From: Pyrenula massariospora | Lineage: Eukaryota; Ascomycota; Eurotiomycetes; Pyrenulales; Pyrenulaceae | Direction: 5' to 3' | Length of the DNA stretch: 64,000 bases | NCBI GenBank assembly: GCA_021030905.1 | Contig: JAGFMI010000001.1 | Coordinates: forward strand, 2,461,230-2,525,229 | Translations under genes and position numbers: made by a program | Part shown: positions 1 to 10,951 of the stretch, one piece after another | Numbering within the stretch: the first letter of the stretch is position 1 | Layout of the letters: each line of letters opens with the position of its first letter | Notes under the pieces: generated by a model | The model's input: only the letters and a program-made list of their open reading frames with translations | The model's database searches: none | Told to the model about the DNA's origin: nothing

Positions 1-645
1 ATAGATTTCTTGGGGCTGCATCCAAATGCGCATCTAGTGCTACCAATTGAAGTGAGAAGAGCAAGGACAAGGTGAGACACAACGAGCCTGCGTTCCACCA
101 GATCCTGCGGCGTGTGCTTGTCTCACTCTGATGTAGTACATGAATCTCAACAGATCTCATATCGTATGCAACGGCCCGAAAGAGCGGATCAAGCGTCATC
201 TCGCTTCCCGTTCATCCAAATTAGGACGCACCTCAAACCAACCGGTTCTTTTTCAGGTTCTCTCAGGCTAGACCTCCAGTACTAAACGACGCATCCTCAC
301 CGCGAATCGAAGACAAACCAGCTGACGGAGTTTTCATCCGTGAAGAGGGACTAGAACATAGGCACCTTCGGACCCCTATTTACGCTCTGACTGACATGAA
401 ATCAACGTGGCACCTGGGTCAGATTGTCTGTGGAACATACTCCAAGATTGAACGCTCAAGGACTTTCGGGAAATTACTCCTGGAGGATGGCATAAGGCCA
501 ATACATCTCGTATAGCGTTCTTGTCCTACGTGCTTTCTGCCCTTTCCCAACACTGCTACTTTCAAGTCTCCCTATACTTTCTACTTTCTACTTTAAAACC
601 AACCTACTCCGAACGAATTTTTCCGCATTCACCTACACCCATACA
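1..645. other. Intergenic, no gene seen
   Basis: No convincing open frame or spliced exon is visible. The last 100 bases before the ATG at 646 are pyrimidine-rich, as is common in fungal core promoters and 5' leaders. Confidence 0.5.
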
Positions 646-1821
646 ATGGACAGCATCCCCTCGTTTTCCCCCTCCTGTGTCCTCTATACCCTCCTTCCCC
701 TGCTTTTGCTTCTAAATCCAACCTTCTCCTCCTCCCCCCACGACCGTCTCCTCTACCCCCGCAACTCCACAAATGGCCGAAACCACTACCTCCGCACTTG
801 TGTCCTCGACTCCACCAACGACACCGGCACCGACAAGAACAACCTCTACGTCACGCTGTACCCCACTGGACCGGTGACGAACGACGTAGTATTGAGGGGG
901 GAGAGGGAGTTTGAGTTCGTACTGAAGGGCGCTGGGGAGAAGGTAGGGGGTTATGAGGAAATTTTGTTTGGAAGTGAGTATTCGAATTCGAATTCGAGTG
1001 ATGAGAATGGGAGGGTGATGAAAGAGAGGTGGAAGGCTGGGTGGGATGGAAGGGGAAGGAGCGATGCGGAGAGCTTGGGGTATGGATTATATATTGGGTG
1101 GACGGGGAGTGGTGGTATGTATATTTTTATTCTCCACGTTTGCTCTATCTATCTACTGGACGAGACTTGCGAGCGAGGTAGTTATTCTGTTTTTGAAGCT
1201 GCACTTACGGCACATTTGCCGATATTCCCCTTTCATCTAACGCTCCCCATCCACGACGCTTTTTACTTTCCATCAAGATACAAACCCAGTCTCTACCCCT
1301 CCACTTCTCAAGACCTACCATCTTATCACCTTCCATCGCTCCCGCAAATTTCAACCGCAAACCCCTCCATTCCTCCTCCCTCGCACATCCTTTCCCCACT
1401 CCCCCTCCACCTCCCGCTCAAATCTCAACCCCCAATCTCCCCCCTCCCCCCTCCCTTCCACACCATCCCATCTAACCCCCTCACCCCATCCCTCCAGGCT
1501 GGTCCCCAACAACCCTCTCCGCCGGCCTCGGCAGCCCCAACGCCACCATCACCCCCAACAACACCCTCGCCTTCACCGCCATCGGGCTCGCAAACGCCCC
1601 GACGCCGGACGAAGATCTGTTCAAGGGCTGGGTCGGTACGTTTCATCCCCCTGCTATTTTTTGATGAGTGTTGTTTGGTTGATGGATGAATGGTGTATAC
1701 AGCGTGCGACTGGGTGCATGAGGTGCCGCAGCTGTTTTGGTTGACGGCGTATTGGGATGAGAGTGGGGGGTTGCCGAGGAGTTGTAGTAGGGTTGAGGTT
1801 GTGGTTGAGTTTTGTGAGTAG
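646..1821 (+). CDS. Secreted DUF7907-like protein, three exons
   Basis: Predicted exons are 646-1114, 1498-1635 and 1703-1821, giving 241 aa in one frame. The N-terminus is a signal peptide with a leucine-rich core ending near residue 25. The mature part has NNLYVTLYPTG and NDVVLRG, then across the first junction GWSPTTLSAGLGSPNAT, and across the second FKGWVACDWVHEVPQLFW and SCSRVEVVVEF at the C-terminus. This order (LYVT..HTG-like, NDVVL, ACDW.H..PQLFW, Cys-Ser-x-Val) is the layout I know from fungal secreted DUF7907 proteins, whose function is unknown. The first intron is 383 nt and almost pure pyrimidine, far longer than its neighbours. The reading frame runs open through it, so an intron-retained product would carry a long Pro/Ser insert. 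The family call is from memory; the splicing is supported by restored similarity across both junctions. Confidence 0.75.
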
Positions 1822-3046
1822 GGTGAACAGACGAAAGGGTATGGGGAGAGGAGATGGGATGGAGATGGAGGTGCGCATTGGGTGGACGGGGAGAGGGAGG
1901 AGAGTCCGTATTTCATGAGAAGAAGTTAGAGGATTTCACCAAGGAAGTCATGTTGAGTGATAAGGAACAATTTGTCAGTATGCGAAGCTTCCCTTTATTC
2001 TCGGAGAGGAGATGTTATCTGATATTTTTCATCAGTCCAAGTTTCATATTAATCCAGCAAGACTGAAACCTCGCCTAGCTAATCAACAGCATGTTTTGTC
2101 CCAAATTCAGCAACAAGGACAGACAACAATATCGCTCCCTATTCCTACCGCCGAATACATCGTCGAGACCGAGACTTGAATGGACGAAACAACCGTGACG
2201 CCTTCGTTTCTCCAACCATTACTTGTTCCTCCCATAGCCCCCTCACCCGCCTCATCACCCCACCTCCTCCCTCCACGATGCCTTCAGTTCCATCCAAGCC
2301 ACGCCAACCACTTCCCCCTCCCTCTGCCCTCAAGCACCAACCAGCCCCTCAGACCACCCACTCCCCATCTCCCCCATGCCAACCCAATCCAATCCAATCC
2401 CGTGCTCCAAGCTCGATCCCTTCATCCTCCATACCCCTTCACCCCTTCACCCTTTCCTCGTTTCCCCACACTCCCACTCCCACTCCCCCCGCCGTATCGG
2501 GCCCTCTCTCGCACCTCAGCATGCTCTCCCGGTCTCTCGTTCATTCCTTCCTTCTTTCCTTCCTTCCTGCCGGGGCGGAGGGGATGTGTGCTGTATTGTG
2601 GCGTCCTTCCGTACGTGGATCTGGGAGAGGATAAGGACGGGTACGGGGAGGCTGGGGTGGTTTGTTGGGTTAGCTGCGTACTTAGCTATGGATACGTGGT
2701 GCGTGAAAAGCGTGTTGGGCTAGGAGTGGGTTGATAGGGGGTGGAGGGGGTGGAGTGGGGTTGTTTGGGGTGGGGTCGGTCCTTCGGGGATAGGGGTGGA
2801 TGCGGAAGGTAGGGAGGGAGGGCTGGTTGTTCTTCTTGGGTTGATAAGCGAGGATGGGTATTTATATGTTCTTGTTAGCCGACGGTGGGGTGGATGGTAG
2901 CATGCGTAGAGGGTAAAGGGGGACGGATTAAATGAGGGGCCGAAGACGGTGATACGTATATTCAAAGTACGTACAAAGAAATTTAATCTAGCAACCAAAA
3001 CATTCATCTCACCCCCGCTCTCTAAGTTAGGTATATATCAACACAT
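1822..3046. other. Intergenic with strongly strand-skewed sequence
   Basis: Overlapping Pro/Ser-rich frames occur at 2176-2734 on the plus strand and 2720-3007 on the minus strand. They are produced by C-rich (about 2220-2520) and G-rich (about 2720-2830) tracts and show no domain, signal peptide or splice pattern. The G-rich tract is full of GGGG and GGGTGG runs. I see no supportable gene. Confidence 0.5.
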
Positions 3047-5098
3047 CTACCCAATACTCAAACTCCCCTCCCCACCCTCCACCCCCAAACTCATCAGCAT
3101 CTCCCCAACCCCACCATCAACCCCATTCTGCACACTCTCCAGCACCCCCATCTTCTCCAAAGCCACCCTCTCCCCATTCATCTGCATCTCCTTCTGCGCA
3201 CCCGCCGCCCCAGCCGGCACCCTCAACGTGCCCCCCGTCCCCGGCGGCGCCGACCAACTCAGATTATACGTCTGCCCCCCATTATCCGTCGCCCACTTCG
3301 CGCTAAACTTCCCCAGCGGCGTCGTAAACCCGCCCTCTGCCGCACTCAGATCCCCAAACTGCGGGCTGAGCGTCCAGTTCCGCCCCGCCGGCTCGCTTAC
3401 GTCGAGCCCCACGATGAAGTTTGTAAGTGCGGAGGTGGGGCCAGTGCTCCAGCCGTGCGCGTGGCTCGGGTAGGACTCGTCGTAGCCGTAGCCGCGGGAG
3501 GAGCGGTAGCTGAAGCTGCCGTTGGCGAGGTAGCCCTCGAGGAGGGTGGAGCCGGTGCTGTTGGCGTTGTTGAGGATCCAGCCCCAGGTTGTGCGGAGCA
3601 GAGAGAGGGCGCGGGCGGTGTCGCGGGCGGTGAGGCGGCCGGTGAGCTCGAAGGAGGTGATGAAGGGGGAGATGTTTTCTGGGAGATCCGGGGTGACGGG
3701 GCCGAGGGGGGTCCAGTTGTTGGTTAGGCGGTCGAGGATGGATTGGGTGATGGAGCTGTTTGGCGGGATGGAGTAGAGGAGGGAGAGGGCGTTGGCGTCT
3801 TGCGGGTGGAGGGTAGTCGAGGTGTCATTGTCACGGTAGGCGCCGTAGGGGGCGTCGTAGCAGAGGGTATTAATCGCTGTTGCGAGAGTAGTGGCTTGAT
3901 TGGACCAGGTGGTGATGAGGGAGGTGTTGTTGAGCCAGGTGGCGAGCTTGGCGCCGGTGTTGAGGGTGTGGTAGAGGATGGTGTTTGCTTCGGTGTTGTG
4001 GAAGCCTTGTTGCCAGCGGGCCCAGTCACGAATGCCGGTTACGTTCAGGAGGGACGAGGAGTCGATTTTGCTGGTGATGTAGGTCATGGCTAGCTGGTAT
4101 TTGGGCCAGTTGCGGGTGAGGAAGTCGAGGTCTGCAGTATATAGAAAGTAGTTGTACGTGCCGATCATGGTCCACATGTGGTATGTGTCGCTGCCCTTCT
4201 GGGAAAGTGGGGGCCCACTTTCGTCAAAAGCGCCAGTGGTAGCTTGGTAGTCATACATGACTTGCAGGGCGTTTTTCACGCTATCCAAATCTCCTACACT
4301 GACAAAGGTACTTGGTACAGCTACTCCCATGTCACCTGGCCAGACCGCTCTATCTCTCTTAGCTCCATCAACGATAATGGTGTCTCCAGGGCCCAATGTT
4401 GCATTGTTCGCCCATGAGGATGTAAGCATTGGAACTTGGCGGCCGGTATTGGTTGGTACAGAATTTGACTGCAGGGTGTATGCTCCAGCGTACCAGATAC
4501 GATTGAGAAGTTCGTCGGATGAGTGGAAATATCCTTGATAGGCTTGCATATTTGGCCATGTTGGCTGGAAGTCAAGTTCGACGGAGACGTCGCTCAGTGT
4601 AGCTGAAGAAGTTCCATTGGCGACGAGGAACACGGTCATGTACCGGAAGCCACCTCGCAGACGCTCATCCGGCATAGTGTAGGTGCCATTCCCAGGAGTG
4701 AGTGTAGTATAAAGCGCTCCTTCGTTGCTTGGAAAGTGTCCATTGGATGAGTCTGATGTGTATCCGACAAAGTTCTTCGCCTCTGTGAAAGCGAATCCCA
4801 GCTGTCCAGCTCCTACAGCAGAGTAGTGGACAGTGATGATGCCACCGACTTCTGTTTCGAAATCGTATGTAACGAGCGAGCCATTGCCAGCGATCGTAGG
4901 ACTGCCAGGATATGCACCCGGACTGAGGCCAGGCCATGACAGAATGCTTTTTGGTGATACAACACGAGTCGAAGGAGCATAGATGTTAGCATCCCAAGGT
5001 CCAGGAAATGCCGCAGACGCAGGACCGTTGCAGGTCACATTCCGCCAACACTGTGATGTCACCAAAGGGAGGAAGGACAACAAAATCGGAAGCCACAT
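3047..5098 (-). CDS. Secreted GH78 alpha-L-rhamnosidase
   Basis: This is an intronless 683-aa frame. Residues 1-16 form a signal peptide, followed by a beta-rich N-terminal part and an (alpha/alpha)6 six-hairpin barrel from about residue 190. The GH78 signature IVDGAKRDRAVWPGD sits at residues 242-256; acidic residues in this segment belong to the active site in GH78 enzymes. The C-terminal beta-sandwich includes GGFTTPLGKFSAKW. Many N-x-S/T sites fit a secreted glycoprotein. Family members release terminal L-rhamnose from pectin side chains, flavonoid glycosides or saponins. The length is typical of the compact fungal type. It is transcribed in the same direction as the sulfotransferase-like gene about 1.1 kb upstream. 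The exact substrate cannot be read from sequence. Confidence 0.9.
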   Translation of the reverse strand: MWLPILLSFLPLVTSQCWRNVTCNGPASAAFPGPWDANIYAPSTRVVSPKSILSWPGLSPGAYPGSPTIAGNGSLVTYDFETEVGGIITVHYSAVGAGQLGFAFTEAKNFVGYTSDSSNGHFPSNEGALYTTLTPGNGTYTMPDERLRGGFRYMTVFLVANGTSSATLSDVSVELDFQPTWPNMQAYQGYFHSSDELLNRIWYAGAYTLQSNSVPTNTGRQVPMLTSSWANNATLGPGDTIIVDGAKRDRAVWPGDMGVAVPSTFVSVGDLDSVKNALQVMYDYQATTGAFDESGPPLSQKGSDTYHMWTMIGTYNYFLYTADLDFLTRNWPKYQLAMTYITSKIDSSSLLNVTGIRDWARWQQGFHNTEANTILYHTLNTGAKLATWLNNTSLITTWSNQATTLATAINTLCYDAPYGAYRDNDTSTTLHPQDANALSLLYSIPPNSSITQSILDRLTNNWTPLGPVTPDLPENISPFITSFELTGRLTARDTARALSLLRTTWGWILNNANSTGSTLLEGYLANGSFSYRSSRGYGYDESYPSHAHGWSTGPTSALTNFIVGLDVSEPAGRNWTLSPQFGDLSAAEGGFTTPLGKFSAKWATDNGGQTYNLSWSAPPGTGGTLRVPAGAAGAQKEMQMNGERVALEKMGVLESVQNGVDGGVGEMLMSLGVEGGEGSLSIG

Positions 5099-6158
5099 CT
5101 TGAAGCGAGAGACAGTCCACTACAGCTTTACCTACAACCGGAAAAAGTGCAACAAAAGCTAGAACTTACATCTAGAGATAGGAACTTAACTTAATATTAT
5201 CGAGGCTCGCCACACGTCATGTCAGGTCGGACAGCGCAAGCTTTTCGGGTCACCCAAAATCGCAAATCTCTCTATAACGAGCAGCCCCGCCACTCGCGGA
5301 GAAATTGACTGCCCTCTGGGTAGCATCCTGCGGGGATGAAACGGTCGAAGGGTCTCCCTGAGGCGCATAGTCATGAAACGGGTGGAAAGAAGCCGGTTGG
5401 ATCAGGGTGGAGTAAAGAATTTGACAGCGATGCATAGATCCTACCTTGTGCGAAAATGGAAGGTAATGGCCGGAAAAGTTGGCGGGATGGTGGGACGGAG
5501 CTTCATAAAATGACGTTGCTAAGCTAAAGGATGCTGCTCGGGGGAATGATAGTCCGTAACGGAAACACCAGGCTGTCCCTGATAGCATCTGATATCACGA
5601 AATAATATCGCAGGTCCTAGGCAAAAGCACACGGAAGATAAACTTGAGCGCCATCCATTTTCAGGGCTAGTTCATTCGGCCTGTGAGTTTTTACACCAGA
5701 GAATAGTAAAAAATTAGTCTATTCTTAACTAATCGACTATGCCAGCCCCTGAACATTCAGGGGTAGTTCCACACAGTCCGTAGACCTAGAATGTCCAGGT
5801 TTGCAGTTGGAATGATTTATTCCTACAATTTGGGAACTGTTAGGAAAAATTATCCCTTATTGTATGTTTGAAAAAGGTTATATTTTAAACCATACATCCG
5901 CTAAGAGCGTGTAATATTTCTAAGCGGATTCCGACTTCCATGGCCACTGTCAGGCTCTCTAGATGAACTAATACTTTCCGCGCATGTTCCTGAAACTTGG
6001 AAATCACAGGGCCGAGCATGTCTGATTTAGGGAGCGCTGCTACCACCTGCACTGACATAATCTGCACGAAGACTGCTGATAAACATTAACCTAGTTTAGT
6101 TTTCCAAACTTTTATCAAATACCCAGGTTGTGCGATATATACAAACGACTATTTTCAC
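5099..6158. other. Intergenic, upstream of the rhamnosidase gene
   Basis: This is the probable promoter of the rhamnosidase gene plus the 3' flank of the arylsulfotransferase gene. The 5690-5890 part is AT-rich. Short frames here (for example 5250-5588 minus) have no recognisable features. Confidence 0.45.
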
Positions 6159-8026
6159 TCATAGCATCAATGCCATGCCAACGCCAACCAACCATAAAGT
6201 CCTACTTTCTGTAATCTGCGACCCAGCGGCTTTACTCGGCGTAGGCTTCGTCGTGCCTTGAGTGTGACTGGTGGTCGAAGTTGAGACCGCACCTAATATA
6301 GTGGGACTTCCGCTCGCACCTTTAAGCGGAACTTGCGTCGGTTTGAAGGCATAGTTGGTGGCGACCGCACACCCTGAGTCATCGCAAGCGGATCCCAAAC
6401 CCTGACCAGGCACAAACGTCATCTGAACGGTCGTATTCCTAATCCCCCTTCCGCTTGCATCAAGTGCTTCGATCACAGAGTATGCATAGAATCCTTTCAC
6501 TGACTGGATGGTTTCAAATCCATCCTTGGAAAAGGTGCTGTTCAGCTTGGAAAGGTCGCCATCCGTTTTCGCCGCCGTATAGATCTGCCAGCTGCGTACT
6601 TCCGTCGCGCCGTTCCATGAGACATACCAGGTGGTATTTGCTTGCCGCGTATTATTCGGCGCATAGACATACGCTGCTGGTGCATCCGTAGGATCTGCTG
6701 TAAAGTTGGATTTAAAAGCACGATAATGCATTGAACCTGTCGTTGCAAAATGGCCCTCCATGACGGTGGTACCATCATGCAAGCATTCGCTAATGTAGGC
6801 ATTAGAGCCCCAACCGAGGAATGCGTTTCCGTTTGGCAGTAATTGGAGATTGCCTTGTGACGCGGAGATCTGATCCATCGGTGCAATGTACCTAGTCAGG
6901 CGGGTAGCCGATTGGCTCTGATGATGGATCGCTGCAGTCATGCCGGCGGAGTAATGGGCTGACTGATTGTATCCATTGCTAGCGTTGTCAAATAGGGACA
7001 GGACGGTTGTTGTCTCGTTTTCTGAGACCATCCGAGCATCATGCTGAAACGTAAAGTTGAAGCCCTCTGCAAGAGTAAAATTCGAGCCTTTACCTCCAAG
7101 CATCCAGACGAGGGATCCATCAGTGCCAGATATGCGATAAATCGTGCTAGTATGCCGAGCAGAGATCAAATAGTCGCCATTGGAAAGTTTGTCTATAGAA
7201 TTGATGTGGAAATAGTCCCAGGCGCGCGACGGTAGCAGACCTGTACCACTGACATCTGTCGTATTTGGAAGCACATAACTATAGGAAGGGTCAACATGTT
7301 CGATGCTGTTCCACTCGAAGATGACGCGGTTCGTGCCAACCTCGATCTCCTGGAAGGCGCAATCCATTATCCAGCCTTGGCCACCGGAGATCCCATATTC
7401 GCTGAGATCATACTGTCGAGGTTGGTAGACCGTGACTAAAGCAGACTTGCCATCATCAATTAGGCGGAACTCATGCAGGTCGTTCGGGACATTGCCTGCT
7501 TGGGAAACCACGCTTTCCACAACATTGTAGGAAGAATTTAGGATTAATCCGATCCCACGGGCGAAACCTTCGTATTGGAATCCTGTGAATACGCAGAGGT
7601 GGGGAGACGATTTGTAAGAACAGACATGAAAACCGTGGTATGTGCCGCCAGCTCCTATAGCACCGTACCCGGACCAGACTAGGTTCTTTATTTTTATTAG
7701 TTCTTTTCTCTCCGCACAGGTTCACAAGCTGAACGTACGCCTTGATTGTCATAGATATATGGCGCTGGTTGTTCGGTTTGGTAAGGACCTAGAAATATGT
7801 AGCCAGGGGTTACGTGACTGTCTTGATGGAAGGATATATTGAGGAATGGTGCGTATAGGTCAGGTCGCTATTGAGACAGATTAGACGTTTTTCGACCGAT
7901 TCAAGATTTAGAAGAGGCTCCACTCACGGACTTGAAGGTGGACAAAGGTCCCGTTTTATTAGTGCTTAATATTTGACTCCTGGTAATTGAGAATAAAAGG
8001 CAAGTGGGAAGCAAAAAGGCAAGCAT
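6159..8026 (-). CDS. Arylsulfotransferase (ASST) family protein, secreted, possibly GPI-anchored
   Basis: The model is spliced: 8026-7928, 7867-7739 and 7685-6159, giving 584 aa. Introns are 60 and 53 nt (GTGAGT..ATAG and GTACGT..AAAG), both phase 0. The first frame starts MLAFLLPTCLLFSITRSQ, a signal peptide. Across the junctions the family pattern is continuous: STFKS/RPDLYAPFLNISF, VTPGYIFLGPYQTEQPAPYIYD, then LVWSGYG. Downstream come HEFRLIDDGKSALVT, WDYFHINSIDKLSNGDYLIS, SGTDGSLVWMLGG and FQHDARM, typical of the beta-propeller ASST family. The C-terminus is Ser/Thr-rich and ends in LWLVGVGMALML, consistent with a GPI signal or tail anchor, though the hydrophobic stretch is short. In bacteria ASST moves sulfate between phenols; substrates of fungal members are not established. 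The long third frame alone would miss about 76 N-terminal residues. Confidence 0.88.
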
Positions 8027-9245
8027 TTTGAGAGATTTGCTCGTATAGCCTACGGGCGTAGCTGCGCTGGCACCGTGATGGAGCTCTGGAGCTCTCCCCT
8101 CTCCTATGTCATTGCCGCTTTAGAGACCAAATCGTCGTGGGGGAAGATTTGTCAATCACGAGGAAACGGCCATCCCAGCTGTTGCTGTCCGCAGAGAATC
8201 AACTTCGGCGTTTATTTAGGGTCAAGCAACACGGCAATAGAGACGAGAATGGGCCACAAAGGAAAAAGATATGAATATGAAGAAGACATCTTCTTGCTGA
8301 GAGAAGCGTACAGCTTTGGCGGCGGGATAGCTCTAATGGGGAAAGGCTGCTTCGTCATTGTCTTGGAGAGGTTACCAGGTACAAGGCCAGCATTCATGGC
8401 TTGAACTCGGGCGTGATGTCAGCAAGCAGCTAAAACAAGCGTTTGTGGAGGCTGAATCGGCCCTTCGGCCCCCAAGGACTAGCAGATCCTGCCCGCCAGT
8501 GCCCGCCATTCAGGGCATGAACTGTCGCCAGTCTCCATTAGGCCATTAGAATTTTATAGAGACGGCGCTTTCTCCCATTCTCGAGGTGTGATTTTTCTGG
8601 TTCCGTATCGGCGGCTGTGTGGCATGAGTGTGGGACGATGGCAACTCCAGAAGGCCTTTCCGAGCGCCATCCTCGGCTAGGTGCGGACCAGGAATCCCAC
8701 CCGCCTTAGCTCAGGAACCCCGCCGCGGTGGTTGAGAACGTGCAAGAAGCCTCCGTCTTGCGTGACTCAACTTGGAGATTTAAACGGTCAGTCCCTTCGG
8801 ATTCTCTTATCCTGAGCTGCCTCATTGGGAAGATGTCATGTCTTACTATCTTCCACCGCCGGGTCAGCTTTTCTTCTGCCTGCAGTGATTGTCATGGCCT
8901 AGCTCGGATTCGGCTGTTCACAAATCCCACGCAAAATTTTTTGCATCTGGACCTGCGTCGGAGACCGTTGTTGATTTTGCATTTTGCACTATTCACCGCG
9001 CTACAGTCTCTTTCCTTCCTGTTGAAGCAATGATAGATCCTTGTGCGGAGTCTCTCTGCAGACCGTATCCTGCGGCGACATGCAGGCAATCAGTACCACC
9101 GTAGCGTCTCGAGCGTGTCTCGTGCCGGTCCTTGCATTCTCGTATTTCTTGTCGTGATGCTCTTGACCATTGCCTTCTTCTTTGTATTCTGTGGCAGAAT
9201 CGGACGGCCTTTAGTTTTCCTTCACTCTCTAGACAGACTGAGACC
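8027..9245. other. Divergent intergenic region between two secreted-enzyme genes
   Basis: About 1.2 kb lies between the start of the arylsulfotransferase gene (minus) and that of the S28 peptidase (plus), so it probably holds both promoters. Small overlapping frames on both strands show no family features. Confidence 0.5.
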
Positions 9246-10951
9246 ATGGTGTCGCGTTTTCTTGTATCATTGCTCTACCTTGCCGGTCTAGCAACCTCAA
9301 GGTAAGTCTTGGCGACAGTGAACGGCCATCTAGCGCTAAGAAAGTCAGGCAATTTGCACGGTCTTTGGACGCATTGCCTGAGGTCGATGCTGATCCGGAC
9401 GCCTTGTACCCGGCGCACAATCTTGCTGTTCCAGTCGACCACTTTCACAATGAATCCAGATACGAGCCTCATTCAGATGCGACTTTCAATCTGCGATACT
9501 TCTTTGACGCGTCATTCTATAAGGAGGGCGGACCGGTAATCGTTCTGCAAGGCGGCGAGACTGATGCTTCTGGACGGTTACCATACCTACAGAAAGGCAT
9601 TGTGTACCAGCTCGCTAAAGCTACTGGTGGTATCGGCGTGATTCTCGAACATCGATACTATGGCACGAGTTTCCCAACTCCGGACCTCTCAACTGAGAAT
9701 CTCCGTTTCCTCACGACGCAGCAAGCATTAGCCGATCAGGCTTACTTTCAACAAAATGTAGTGTTCCCTGGTCTCGAAGATAAGAACCTGACCGCACCTG
9801 GTACTCCATATATTACCTATGGAGGCTCGTACGCAGGCGCATTTGTGGCATTTATGCGAACCCTCTACCCAGACGTCACCTGGGGGGCGATCTCCTCCTC
9901 CGGTGTGACCGAAGCAATCTACGACTACTGGCAATACTTCGAAGCAATCAAAGAATATGGCCCGCAAGAGTGCATCCAGCCCCAGGTCAAAATGACCAGC
10001 ATAATCGACAACATTTTTGCCTCGGGCAACAACACAACCATCTCCCTCCTCAAATCCACCTTCCTCCTCCCCAACCTCACCCGCCCAGACGACTTTGGCA
10101 ACCTCGTCACAAGCAACTTCGGCTACTGGCAATCCCTCAACTGGGACCCTTCCATCTCCACCCAACAATTCGCCTACCTCTGCGGCAACATCTCCTCCAC
10201 CGCCACCCTCTACCCCTCCACCACCCGCCTCTCCTCCGCCGCCGCCTCCCTCATCGCCGCCGGCGGCTACCCCAACGAAACCCAAACCCTCCTCCCCCAC
10301 CTCCTCAACACCATCGGCTACCTCAACCTGACCACCGTCTCCCGCTGCCGCGACACCCAGGACTCCTGCTTCAGCAACTACCCGCCCTACATCGCCTACT
10401 ACGACGACCGCTCCACCGACAACTACGACACCCTCTCCTGGTACTACCAGACCTGCACCCAGTGGGGCTACTACACCTCCGGCTCCGGCGTGCCCGCCGC
10501 CCGCGGCCCGCCCCTGCTCTCCCGCCTCGTCACCCCGGAGCTCGGCCTCGTCGGGTGCGCTTACGCCTTCAACATCACCACCCCGCCAGACGTCTCCCAG
10601 ATCAACGCCTACGGCGGCTTCGACATCGCCTACCCGCGCCTCGCCATCATCGGCGGGCAGACGGACCCCTGGCGGCCCGCGACGCCGCTGGCGGAGGGCT
10701 TGCCGGCGCGGGACAGCACGGATAGCGAGCCGGTGTTTTTGATCGAGGGGGCGGTGCATCATTGGGATGAGAATGGGCTCTTCCCCAATGAGACGACGGC
10801 GGATTTGCCGCCGGCGCCGGTGAAGGAGGCGCAGGAGCTGGAGGTGCAGGCGGTGATGGAGTGGATGGAGGAGTGGAGGCAGCAGAAGAAGGAGCAGAGG
10901 AGGGGGATGAAGATTGCGGGGAGGAGGCAGAGGATCATGAAACCTTGGTAA
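9246..10951 (+). CDS. Secreted serine carboxypeptidase, S28 family
   Basis: The model is exon 1 9246-9301 and exon 2 9349-10951, 552 aa. The intron is 47 nt with GTAAGT donor and TCAG acceptor. Exon 1 supplies the signal peptide MVSRFLVSLLYLAGLATS; without it the protein would have no export signal. The mature protein shows AVPVDHFHNES near residue 46 and GGPVIVLQGGE near 79. The nucleophile motif TYGGSYAGAF places Ser at about residue 179, IGGQTDPWR places Asp near 458, and EGAVHHWDENG places the His near 489-490. This is the S28 (lysosomal Pro-X carboxypeptidase/DPP7) Ser-Asp-His triad, which cleaves after proline. Length is normal for fungal members. The 3' half has extreme C-ending codon use, which creates long open frames on the other strand. 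Confidence 0.92.

Noticed and set aside
2176-2734. Overlapping Pro/Ser-rich plus-strand frames
   Set aside because: Three frames are open at once because of C-rich sequence; no signal peptide, domain or splice pattern.
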